A stretch of 40,041 bases of DNA from Seohaeicola zhoushanensis (GTDB lineage: Bacteria > Pseudomonadota > Alphaproteobacteria > Rhodobacterales > Rhodobacteraceae), in assembly GCF_014656415.1 (NCBI RefSeq), contig NZ_BNCJ01000027.1, positions 1 to 40,041 of the forward strand, read 5' to 3'. The notes beneath the pieces are model-generated. The model did no database searches and had not been told where the DNA came from. It saw only the letters and a list, made by a program, of their open reading frames with translations. This document shows positions 6,240 to 12,141 of this stretch, piece after piece. The position numbers were made by a program, and so were the translations under genes. Numbering within the stretch: the first letter of the stretch is position 1; each line of letters starts with the position of its first letter.

Positions 6240-6457
6240 TGAGGGGCGAACTTATACGGGATCTGAGCGAGGCTGTCGCGAAATTCGACCGTCAACTGGC
6301 GGTTGCGAGGGCAGCCGGAGACCTCAAGTCAGTCGAGACAGAGCGGAGCTTTCGAGCTGGTCGGCAAAGTCCAGGATCCTCTCGGCGACATATGCCATTT
6401 GTGGATCGTCTTGGTCGAAGGATTCGGCCATGGCTGTCATTGGGGCTAGGGCGGTGA
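6239..6457 (+). CDS. Possible small protein, probably truncated
   Basis: A 72-residue ORF follows copy 1 of the direct repeat. The first 38 residues ('MRGELIRDLSEAVAKFDRQL' onward, to about KSVETE) look like a genuine helical protein. The rest is Arg-rich and lies opposite the 3' end of the minus-strand gene at 6324-6599, so it is probably read-through sequence. It may be the start of a gene cut off by insertion of the antisense gene. Confidence 0.4.
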   Translation: MRGELIRDLSEAVAKFDRQLAVARAAGDLKSVETERSFRAGRQSPGSSRRHMPFVDRLGRRIRPWLSLGLGR

Positions 6458-6599
6458 TGATGTATCCCGTCGCATCGTTTGACTCATTCGCCGCTCGCGC
6501 CAAGACCGTCGCGAATACTTGGGTCAGGGCCTCGAGCTTACCTTCCAGGGCCATGTGTCGGCGTAGCAGCATCTCAATGGCTGCTGTTATGTCACTCAT
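6324..6599 (-). CDS. Antisense small helical protein
   Basis: A 91-residue protein from MSDITAAIEMLLRRHM at 6599, with AGGAGG 11 nt upstream. It is mostly helical and Ala/Glu/Leu-rich ('LEGKLEALTQVFATVLARAANES', 'ERILDFADQLESSALSRLT'). No family is recognised. It points against the surrounding rightward early genes and is bracketed by the 29-bp direct repeats, so it looks like a separately acquired gene (moron-like) or an antisense regulator of the early transcript. Confidence 0.6.
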   Translation of the reverse strand: MSDITAAIEMLLRRHMALEGKLEALTQVFATVLARAANESNDATGYIITALAPMTAMAESFDQDDPQMAYVAERILDFADQLESSALSRLT

Positions 6600-6632
6600 T
6601 TCCCGCTGTGCCTCCTGTGCGCGGTTGGGACT

Positions 6633-6672
6633 GGCGGGCCGCATTCCTTTCCCAAAGCTTATGCGGCCCGCC
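6633..6672. repeat. Perfect 12-bp inverted repeat
   Basis: GGCGGGCCGCAT (6633-6644) and ATGCGGCCCGCC (6661-6672) flank a 16-nt loop upstream of the antisense gene and before direct-repeat copy 2. It could be an operator or an RNA hairpin in the antisense gene's leader; there is no T tract on either side. Confidence 0.6.
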
Positions 6673-6730
6673 GGCCAGGTTGGCACTCATTCAGGAACAT
6701 ATCAATTTTCGTCTGGGCGCTCCGTTGGCT

Positions 6731-6759
6731 CAAGCGAAACGATTGCGGAGCAATTCACA
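6731..6759 (+). repeat. 29-bp direct repeat, copy 2
   Basis: Identical to 6211-6239 and 520 bp away from it. The ATTGC-GGA-GCAAT hairpin is at 6742-6754. It supplies the ribosome binding site of the gene starting at 6762. Confidence 0.85.
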
Positions 6760-6761
6760 CC

Positions 6762-7220
6762 ATGAGGGCAACGAAGGCAGGAACCATCCAGGACGCAGTC
6801 CAGCGGTGCTATCGGGCGGCCGGCGGGGTCGAAGCTGTCGCAGAACAGCTCGGCCTCGCCAACAGCACCGTCTCCTACGGCACCGAGCGCAACGAGGCGC
6901 GGCCGGGCGGGATCGGGGTGAATTACCTGGTGCGGCTGGCGATGATCGACGCGCGCTGCGCGCTGCCGCTGGCGGAGTTCTTCTCTGACCTGGCAGGCGG
7001 GGTCTATCAGCCGGTGCTGCCCGCCGCCGACGTCATCAGCCTCTATGCGCGTTGCGGCCTGGTCGCCAAGGAATGCGGCGAGGCGCAGGCGGCCGCGATC
7101 CAGGCGGCGGACACGCGCTCGCCCCGCGACATCGAGGCCGCCGAGCGCGAGATCGACGAAGCCATCGCCTCGCTCGTCCGGCAGCGTGCTGCGTTGCGCA
7201 GCGAGCGGGGTGCGGCGTGA
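6762..7220 (+). CDS. HTH early regulator (CII-like position)
   Basis: A 152-residue protein with an N-terminal helix-turn-helix-like segment ('IQDAVQRCYRAAGGVEAVAEQLGLANSTVSYGTERNE', about 8-45), a middle part with 'LVRLAMIDARCALPLAEFF', and a helical Glu/Ala-rich C-terminus ('DIEAAEREIDEAIASLVRQRAAL'). Second or third in the rightward early operon is where CII-type regulators sit in lambdoid phages, and the domain order fits that class; this is inference. Its ribosome site lies in the loop of the repeated hairpin. The stop is followed by about 400 bp without a gene. Confidence 0.8.
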   Translation: MRATKAGTIQDAVQRCYRAAGGVEAVAEQLGLANSTVSYGTERNEARPGGIGVNYLVRLAMIDARCALPLAEFFSDLAGGVYQPVLPAADVISLYARCGLVAKECGEAQAAAIQAADTRSPRDIEAAEREIDEAIASLVRQRAALRSERGAA

Positions 7221-7461
7221 TGGGTTGGGCTGGCCGCCGCAGAGGGTGCCGACGACCAGCCGCCTGCTCGGGCGTGCGCGCGTTGCGACCGAGAAGTAAC
7301 CCGCGCGGTTTCACTGCCTCAGTTAGGGAGGCTATTTGCGATTCGGGACATTTGTCGCGCTCTGAAAACGCCTTTTTTGTCGTGAAGGGGTCGCGAACGA
7401 ACTTGATCCGACCAGTCAATGCCTCGACCGGCGCGACCGTACTCGCACCGATCGATCAACT

Positions 7462-7496
7462 GGGCGCGGCGGTTCTGTCCCGCCGCGCCCCTTTTC
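7462..7496 (+). terminator. Intrinsic terminator in the 7.2-7.6 kb gap
   Basis: An 11-bp perfect GC stem (7462-7472 with 7480-7490) around a 7-nt loop is followed by CTTTTCC. It would end the rightward early transcript or a small RNA. The rest of 7221-7636 contains no convincing gene; a long ORF through it has non-protein composition. Confidence 0.7.
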
Positions 7497-7594
7497 CGAA
7501 CAACCGCGCGGGGTCCACAGTCCTTGATCCGCTTCGCCGTGACCGGAGGGGGCGCGGCCGCGCGGTATGTCCCCCTCATCTTCCTGTTGGACTG

Positions 7595-7617
7595 GGGCGC
7601 GGGGCCATCCCGCGCCC
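7595..7617 (-). terminator. Hairpin downstream of the minus-strand HTH gene
   Basis: GGGCGCGGG (7595-7603) pairs with CCCGCGCCC (7609-7617) around a 5-nt loop, 19 nt beyond the stop of the 7637-7888 gene on the minus strand. There is no T tract; it may be a terminator or barrier. Confidence 0.4.
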
Positions 7618-7636
7618 GCCTTTCGAGGGCGGCGCA

Positions 7637-7888
7637 TCACAACAACGAAAGCTTACGCTCCTGGATCAGCCTCAATGCCTGCGTTCGCGCCTTGGGGTGC
7701 ACTTCACCATTCAGAACCTCGGCCACGCGCGCGGGATTGGTGCCCATCTTGTGGGTGATCTCAGTCGTGTCGACGCCTTCGAAGCGCAAAAGGAAGACGG
7801 TGACGGCTTCGACGTCGTCGAGGAACTTGCGTTTCTTCGACAGAACGTTCAGTTCCACCCCTGTAATGGGGTGTTTTTGAATTGCCAT
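7637..7888 (-). CDS. Small HTH-like protein, divergent
   Basis: An 83-residue protein from MAIQKHPITG at 7888, with GAGGAG 9 nt upstream; the longer in-frame start at 8020 is rejected. The middle, 'VEAVTVFLLRFEGVDTTEITHKMGTNPARVAEVLNGEVHPKARTQAL', has a helix-turn-helix rhythm similar to resolvase- or sigma-type HTH domains. It faces away from the rightward genes starting at 8118, across an intergenic region full of palindromes, so it may be a local regulator. The regulatory role is inferred. Confidence 0.7.
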   Translation of the reverse strand: MAIQKHPITGVELNVLSKKRKFLDDVEAVTVFLLRFEGVDTTEITHKMGTNPARVAEVLNGEVHPKARTQALRLIQERKLSLL

Positions 7889-7985
7889 GGGACGGTGCTC
7901 CTCGTGGCGATGGAGGCAGCGGGCGGTTGGCAAACCGTTGGGCCCGCTGCCGGGTTGAGCTGCGGTAAGCGCCGCAGGTTCGCTC

Positions 7986-8041
7986 GCCGGGTCAGCGATT
8001 CGCAGTCGCTGGCCCGGCAACCCAAAACGTTAGGGCTAACG
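7986..8041. promoter_or_regulatory. Palindrome cluster between divergent genes
   Basis: A 13-bp hairpin with one G-T pair (7986-7998 with 8006-8018) is followed by the 14-bp palindrome CGTTAGGGCTAACG (8028-8041). They occupy the 229-bp intergenic space between the minus-strand HTH gene and the plus-strand cupin gene. The palindrome is a plausible operator and the hairpin a possible RNA structure. Confidence 0.45.
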
Positions 8042-8117
8042 GCCTTGGCTGCAATGCAATTGTTGCGCCATGCTGTAGCCTGTGGATCGCCGACCCCCAT
8101 ATGTCGTGGGGGCCTCC

Positions 8118-8573
8118 ATGCTTGATGCTCCGCTCCAGCTCGCCGCCCTGCAGCCCACGCGCGCGCCGGATTTCATCATCGGCACGCCCGATCGGCCCTA
8201 CCTGCTGCGCTGGTGGCTGATCCCGCGCAACGACCAGTTCAACGTCTACTATCACCGGTTCCTGCGCGACGACGACGACAGGGCGCTGCACGATCACCCC
8301 TGGCCGAGCTTCTCGGTCATGACCTCGGGGCGCCTGCGAGAGGTGACGGCGGAGGGCTCGCGGATCGTGAACGTCGGGGACTGCATATATCGCGGCCCCG
8401 AGTTCTCGCACCGCCTCGAGCTGATCGACGGCGAGCCGACCGAGACGCTATTCATCACTGGCCCGCGCGTCCGCGAGTGGGGCTTTCACTGTCCGAAGGG
8501 CTGGGTCCACTGGCGCGACTTCGTTGGCGACAACGAGGGAGAGATCGGGCGCGGCTGCGGAGAGCTGACATGA
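8118..8573 (+). CDS. Cupin-like metal-binding phage protein
   Basis: A 151-residue protein (ATG 8118; a GTG at 8082 is an alternative start). It shows a cupin-like beta-barrel pattern: 'LLRWWLIPRNDQFNVYYHRFLRDDDDRALHDHPW' with an HDHPW metal-ligand motif, then 'SVMTSGRLREV', 'GDCIYRGPEFSHRLEL' with a second His, and 'TLFITGPRVREWGFHCPKGWVHW'. Proteins with this signature recur in phage early regions, but their substrate is not known. The two His clusters are consistent with a bound metal ion. It is joined to the next gene by ATGA. Confidence 0.8.
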   Translation: MLDAPLQLAALQPTRAPDFIIGTPDRPYLLRWWLIPRNDQFNVYYHRFLRDDDDRALHDHPWPSFSVMTSGRLREVTAEGSRIVNVGDCIYRGPEFSHRLELIDGEPTETLFITGPRVREWGFHCPKGWVHWRDFVGDNEGEIGRGCGELT

Positions 8574-8821
8574 CCGGGCTCGAGGCGATGAAGGCCAGCG
8601 CCGCCGCCACCAGGGCCGCTTACAAGCGCGCGGGCATGGTGGATGGTCGACCGCCGACCAACATGCGCCAGCGCAACCCGGAGGTGGTCAGTCGCGAGCC
8701 CGAAATTCTGCGGCTTTACCGTGAGGGGAAGAAGCCGGGCAGGATCGGCTACAAGCTCGGTCTGACCGTTCCCCAGGTGAAATACGTGCTTGAGCGCGCC
8801 CGACGCCGCGGGGAACTCTGA
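8570..8821 (+). CDS. Small HTH protein
   Basis: An 83-residue protein coupled to the cupin-like gene (ATGA overlap; GGAGAG upstream). The C-terminal half, 'EPEILRLYREGKKPGRIGYKLGLTVPQVKYVLERARRRGEL', is a clear helix-turn-helix of the GcrA/resolvase type. The N-terminus is Ala/Lys/Arg-rich. It probably binds DNA as an early regulator or replication accessory; the target is unknown. Confidence 0.75.
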   Translation: MTGLEAMKASAAATRAAYKRAGMVDGRPPTNMRQRNPEVVSREPEILRLYREGKKPGRIGYKLGLTVPQVKYVLERARRRGEL

Positions 8822-9450
8822 TGTCGCAGATCCGCGCCCTAACCTCGATCGATGTCGACGACCTGCCGGACTACCCGCTGACGGTCGACGATCGCCTCGA
8901 CAGCCACTGGTTCATGACCTGGGAGCGCCGGCGCTGGCTGAATTCCGACATGCGTCTTAGGGGCACGCCGGAGTGTCGGGCGCTCTACTTCGATCTCATC
9001 AACATCGCCTTCGACCATTCTCCGATCGGGACCTTGCCCCGTGATCCGGATGTCCTGGCGCGGCTTGCAGGTGCCGATGCCTCCCACTTCAAGGCCCTGT
9101 GCCAGCTCGACTATGGCCCCCTGCACAAGTGGCGCCCATGTCGCTGCGGCGAGGAAATCCGCCTCTACCATCCGATCGTCCTGAAGACGGTCCTGGATGC
9201 CATCGCCGGGAAAGAGAGCAGCATCGCCAAGAACGACGCCGCGAACACGGCGAAGCGGCTGCAGCGCCTGAGGCGCACAGTGGCCGGGCTGCATGCGGAG
9301 CTGGCGAAGAACGACGCGGCGATCCTCTGGATGGACGGTTGGCTGGTCGAAGAGGGCTGCGGTTACCGCACGGCCGTCTGGGTCGAGCGTGCCATGACCG
9401 CTTGGTCGCAGCACATGGTGCACCTGAACGGGAGGGCGCGCACGGGGTGA
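8821..9450 (+). CDS. Phage replication-initiation-type protein
   Basis: A 209-residue protein coupled to the upstream gene (TGATG). It shows 'DSHWFMTWERRRWLNSDMRLRGTPECRALYFDLINIAFDHSPIGTLPRDPDVLARLAG', a winged-helix pattern like the DUF1376/YdaU-like proteins found at phage replication loci, with a small Cys pair (CRCGEE) near residue 107. The end is helical. In the +1 frame the reading stays open for about 53 more codons and ends in a Lys/Asp/Glu tail, which may be the true C-terminus after a frameshift. The gene lies next to an origin-like sequence. An initiator or helicase-loader role is inferred. Confidence 0.78.
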   Translation: MSQIRALTSIDVDDLPDYPLTVDDRLDSHWFMTWERRRWLNSDMRLRGTPECRALYFDLINIAFDHSPIGTLPRDPDVLARLAGADASHFKALCQLDYGPLHKWRPCRCGEEIRLYHPIVLKTVLDAIAGKESSIAKNDAANTAKRLQRLRRTVAGLHAELAKNDAAILWMDGWLVEEGCGYRTAVWVERAMTAWSQHMVHLNGRARTG

Positions 9451-9610
9451 TCCGCACACTGTCCTGAACTGTTCGAGACTGTCCGCAAGACAGTTCAGGA
9501 CAGTCCTCGGACAATTTCGAAGTGTCCTGCACGATAAAGACAAGGACAGAGATAAAGAAAAAGAAACAGACACTTGCGCGACACTCTGCACCGACCGCGC
9601 CTGTGGATAA
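9449..9610 (+). other. Open +1-frame extension of the replication gene
   Basis: Immediately after the GGG-TGA stop context, the +1 frame reads on from GAT at 9449 to TAA at 9608. It encodes a segment with repeated 'FRTVL/FRSVL' units, then 'DKDKDRDKEKE'. Such charged tails are common at the C-terminus of phage replication proteins. This could be a +1 programmed shift at the stop codon, an ancestral indel, or chance. Confidence 0.4.
9458..9610. other. Candidate replication origin
   Basis: The 189-bp stretch between two genes contains a perfect 15-bp inverted repeat (9458-9472 with 9490-9504), several further ACTGTCC/GGACAGT-like words, an AT- and purine-rich block (about 9532-9570) and a perfect DnaA box, TGTGGATAA (9602-9610, the reverse complement of TTATCCACA). 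Together these resemble an initiator-binding array, an unwinding element and a DnaA site next to the replication gene. The origin call is inference. Confidence 0.5.
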
Positions 9611-9639
9611 CTCAGAAACTGCTGAGAGAGGGGCCGAGC

Positions 9640-10227
9640 ATGGAAACGACGGTTGCACCTGAAATCGAGGAAACCAAACGCGATCGGGTGCGACGGCTCC
9701 TGATCGACCCTTTGACGGATGCGGGCTTCCGCTTCCCGAAGGGGACCAGTGACGACGAGGCGAAGGCCAGCCTGAACCGGATCGCCGATTACCTGGGCTA
9801 TGCCAGCGACACCTCGCTCGCTCGGCTGCGGGAGCTGCTGCTGACCAAGGGCGAGGGCAGCGCGCGGTGCTTCTGGCCGTGCTACGCCACGGTGGTCGGC
9901 TGGGCCGAGAAGGTGCAACCGCGCCCGCTCGAAGAGGTGCCGGAGCTGGCGAGCTGGTTCGGCTCTGCGGCGGGGCGCGAGGCATTGGCCGGCGGCCGCC
10001 TGGTGGCCGAGTTCGAGTTCTGGCAGTCGAAGAAGCGCCCGCCAATCTACCCGGAGGACCGCGTCCGCGCGGCCGAGCGGGCAAAGACCCACAACCAGCG
10101 GCGCGACCTGGTGCGTGATCGCCAGGCGCGCGGCGTGACGGTGCGCGAAGACGAGCTGCAGTGGGCTGGGTGGTATGATCGGACCCTCGAGCGGGTCGAA
10201 GCCCTGGTCGGATCGGTGTCGGCATGA
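9640..10227 (+). CDS. Early phage protein of unknown function
   Basis: A 195-residue protein starting METTVAPEIEETKRDRVRRL; GAGAGAGGGG lies upstream, and the in-frame start at 9574 is rejected. It is helical and basic, with 'LNRIADYLGYASDTSLARLRELLLTKG', 'FWPCYATVVGWAEKVQPRP' and a C-terminal 'RAAERAKTHNQRRDLVRDRQARGVTVREDELQWAGWYDRTL'. No domain is recognised. Its position after the origin-like segment and before the nusG-like gene suggests a replication- or recombination-associated role. It is coupled by ATGA to the next gene. Confidence 0.8.
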   Translation: METTVAPEIEETKRDRVRRLLIDPLTDAGFRFPKGTSDDEAKASLNRIADYLGYASDTSLARLRELLLTKGEGSARCFWPCYATVVGWAEKVQPRPLEEVPELASWFGSAAGREALAGGRLVAEFEFWQSKKRPPIYPEDRVRAAERAKTHNQRRDLVRDRQARGVTVREDELQWAGWYDRTLERVEALVGSVSA

Positions 10228-10601
10228 CTGGCGATGTTACCGATCTCCCGCGCGGGTGGCTGGCTCCGACGCTTGATCGCGCCAAGACCGCCGATCTCGA
10301 AATCTGGATAGCTCAGGCTGGCCAGTGGGGTTTCAAACGTCCGGTTCACCTGCAGACGAATGCGGCGCGCCGGCAGTGGTTGCGGGATCGCCGTGGAGAG
10401 GCCTGGACCCTGCTCCAGAAAGAGCGTGACGGGGAATTTGAGGTGGTGTCCGCAGACGTGTTTCCGTCGAAGCGAAGGCGAGGCCGACTCCCCGCGCGCC
10501 GTGGACGGCTCGAACCTGATCTCTGCCAGATCCCCGCGGCCGAGGTGAATGAGTGGCTCAATACGCTGCCGGTGCGGCCGTTCGGCGAGGAATTCCGATG
10601 A
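10224..10601 (+). CDS. Hypothetical early protein
   Basis: A 125-residue basic protein coupled to both neighbours through ATGA overlaps. Visible segments are 'RAKTADLEIWIAQAGQWGFKRPVHLQTNAARRQWLRDRRGEAWTLL' and an Arg-rich stretch 'SKRRRGRLPARRGRL' near residues 80-95, which could bind nucleic acid. No known family is recognised. Tight coupling to the nusG-like gene makes a shared role in transcription control possible, but the sequence does not show one. Confidence 0.7.
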   Translation: MTGDVTDLPRGWLAPTLDRAKTADLEIWIAQAGQWGFKRPVHLQTNAARRQWLRDRRGEAWTLLQKERDGEFEVVSADVFPSKRRRGRLPARRGRLEPDLCQIPAAEVNEWLNTLPVRPFGEEFR

Positions 10602-11254
10602 TGCACGATGACCGCCTGGCCCTTCCTCCCAAGGGCAAATGCTTCGACGCCGAGCTCGTGGCGGATCTAGAGGCGCGCTACTGCGGCGCGGCGGATGCGG
10701 GCAACCGGGCGATCTTCAGTGTGGGACCGCAGCGATGGTATGCCCTGCGGGTGCCGCCGCAGCGCGAGGACCAAGCCGAAGCCTGGTTGCTACGGCGTGG
10801 CGTCTATGCCTTCCATCCGGTACTGTCCCGGCGATCCGTCCAGCATGGCCGGGTTCGTGAATATCAGCGGCGATACTTGCCGGGATATGTCTTCGCCCGG
10901 TTTCCAGGGGATCCGCTCGAGCACCTCGTTGCCGGAACGCCGTTCATTCTGGGCGCCCTGTGCCGATCATCAGGGCACTGGGGAATTCTGCGGCCGCAGG
11001 GGCTTCGTGCCATCTACGCCATGCGCAAGATCGACGCTGCGAGCGAAGAGGCGCGCAAGGCCGTTCGGCGCAGGCAGCTGCTGCATCCGGGCGATAGGGC
11101 GCTGTTCCATACCGGGCCATTTGCCGAGTTCCCCTGCGAGGTGATCGAGATCAAGGCGGATGGCGGCGCGAAGGTTCGGCTGCAGCTGTTCGGGCGCGAG
11201 ATCTTGGCGGATGCTTCGGATGGTGCGCTGACGCCTCTTCACAAAACGGATTGA
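10598..11254 (+). CDS. NusG/RfaH-like transcription antitermination protein
   Basis: A 218-residue protein with a NusG N-terminal (NGN) domain at about 45-145: 'QRWYALRVPPQREDQAEAWLLRRGVYAFHPV' is the opening strand-helix, and 'RRYLPGYVFARF' is the hallmark strand. A KOW-type segment lies at about 160-215 ('LLHPGDRALFHTGPF', 'CEVIEI', 'VRLQLFGRE'). The first 40 residues are an extra N-terminal arm. NusG-family proteins bind RNA polymerase and change pausing or termination. As the last early gene, directly before a promoter, leader and terminator that precede the late genes, it occupies the place of lambda Q. A role in late antitermination is inferred. Confidence 0.85.
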   Translation: MMHDDRLALPPKGKCFDAELVADLEARYCGAADAGNRAIFSVGPQRWYALRVPPQREDQAEAWLLRRGVYAFHPVLSRRSVQHGRVREYQRRYLPGYVFARFPGDPLEHLVAGTPFILGALCRSSGHWGILRPQGLRAIYAMRKIDAASEEARKAVRRRQLLHPGDRALFHTGPFAEFPCEVIEIKADGGAKVRLQLFGREILADASDGALTPLHKTD

Positions 11255-11280
11255 CAGACGGCGAATCGGTCGCCTAGGTT
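11251..11280 (+). promoter_or_regulatory. Candidate late promoter (pR'-like)
   Basis: TTGACA at 11251-11256 overlaps the nusG-like stop codon. An 18-bp spacer leads to TAGGTT (11275-11280), a weak -10. It would give a transcript starting near 11287. Confidence 0.5.
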
Positions 11281-11286
11281 CCGTGC

Positions 11287-11419
11287 CCAACAGCTCTATG
11301 CCGGAACGCCCCCGCCCAAATGGCGGCAGCGCCCGGCGGGTGAGCGGCGAGTTCCGGTTGCAAACGCTCGGAACGACCAGCCTGAAACACGCCCGGCGGG
11401 GATACCCGGCCGGGCTTTT
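11287..11419 (+). ncRNA. Candidate structured late leader RNA
   Basis: The roughly 130-nt transcript predicted between the TTGACA promoter and the terminator is highly structured. CCGGAAC (11301-11307) pairs with GTTCCGG (11351-11357), and that outer stem encloses smaller GC stems (CCCGCC with GGCGGG). It resembles the short terminated leader made from lambda pR'. No ORF is evident in it. Confidence 0.4.
11391..11419 (+). terminator. Strong intrinsic terminator (tR'-like)
   Basis: An 11-bp GC-rich stem with one mismatch (11391-11401 with 11405-11415) and a 3-nt ATA loop is followed directly by TTTTC. It stands 5 nt before the tRNA, so any upstream transcript must read through it to reach the tRNA and late genes. 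Confidence 0.8.
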
Positions 11420-11423
11420 CCTT

Positions 11424-11499
11424 TGTCCGGGTAGAGCAGCGGTAGCTCGCCAGCCTCATAAGCTGGAGGTCGATGGTTCGATCCCATCCCCGGCAACCA
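11424..11499 (+). tRNA. tRNA with CAT anticodon (Met or Ile2), CCA encoded
   Basis: The cloverleaf is clear. The D stem is GAGC/GCTC, the anticodon stem CCAGC/GCTGG carries loop CTCATAA (anticodon CAT), the T stem is GATGG/CCATC with loop TTCGATC, and an encoded CCA sits at 11497-11499. In the acceptor stem five pairs (CCGGG/CCCGG) form, but the top two positions do not pair unless an extra T at 11426 is bulged. It lacks the three G-C pairs of initiator tRNA in the anticodon stem. It lies within the prophage, between the terminator and a moron gene. Confidence 0.85.
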
Positions 11500-11571
11500 G
11501 AATACCTGGAGCGCGCCCGCCGACAGGCGCGATAGCAATGGCCCTCTGCAGCGGCGGGGCGGGTGGCCGGC

Positions 11572-12021
11572 CTATTCGAAGTGCTTAGTCCCGATCACGT
11601 AGTGTCCGACGCCGGGCCCGAACTCTTCCATGGCGGTGCGAATTAGGGAAGAAAGACGTTCGGTGGCCCCAGGGCTCGCTATCGTCGCGAACCTTGGATC
11701 GTTAATTCGGCTCGGATCGCCAACCATTTCGAGAAGCTTTCCGGCATCAGTGATCGCGGTGTGTACGCACTGCCAAACATTTGCGGTTAGCTCATTGTGC
11801 TCTTTGCACCATGGCAGAACGTTGGACGCGGCCGGCGCGAAGACCTCCTCTGTGCTGATGGCCGCGAGCATCCGGTGTGCTGTCTCCACCAAAGGCAAAC
11901 ATTCCATAACCTCGGTGTAAGACTGGTGCTGCGCTTGGCACTCGGCGAGGGCGGCATCGCTTACCTGTTGGGCGAAGGCGGGCAAGGGAAGCAGGGCGAT
12001 GGCGAGGATGATGCGATTCAT
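11572..12021 (-). CDS. Secreted Cys-containing protein (moron candidate)
   Basis: A 149-residue protein starting at MNRIILAIALLPLPAFA-QQ, a clear Sec signal peptide with cleavage after about residue 17; upstream ATGs at 12033 and 12078 are in frame but less likely. The mature part is helical with four Cys (CQAQH, CLPLV, CKEHN, CVHTA), probably two disulfides in the periplasm. It faces against the late operon between the tRNA and the cos-like region, a usual site for lysogenic-conversion genes. No family is recognised, so function is unknown; envelope modification or superinfection exclusion would fit a moron. Confidence 0.75.
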   Translation of the reverse strand: MNRIILAIALLPLPAFAQQVSDAALAECQAQHQSYTEVMECLPLVETAHRMLAAISTEEVFAPAASNVLPWCKEHNELTANVWQCVHTAITDAGKLLEMVGDPSRINDPRFATIASPGATERLSSLIRTAMEEFGPGVGHYVIGTKHFE

Positions 12022-12058
12022 GCTCGGGATCATGCCCGACGCTGGCGCAGCGTGAAAG

Positions 12059-12082
12059 GGGGGTGGCGTATACCCCACCCCC
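12059..12082. repeat. GC hairpin, candidate cosN area
   Basis: GGGGGTGG (12059-12066) and CCACCCCC (12075-12082) flank an 8-nt loop. The palindrome CCGTATACGG follows at 12104-12113. Their position upstream of the TAAAC repeats is where lambda cosN lies relative to cosB; a nicking site cannot be proven from sequence. Confidence 0.3.
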
Positions 12083-12141
12083 TCGGGTCCTCCCGGCGCC
12101 AGGCCGTATACGGTGCGCTGAAGCGCGTGGGTTTCGCGGCG

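Noticed and set aside
7052-8125. 357-codon plus-strand ORF across 7.05-8.1 kb
   Set aside because: It crosses a strong terminator and antisense of an HTH gene, and the translation is Arg/Pro/Gly-rich without any domain.
11424-11499. Prophage tRNA as the integration site
   Set aside because: It lies in the middle of the phage genome between early and late genes, 10 kb from int.
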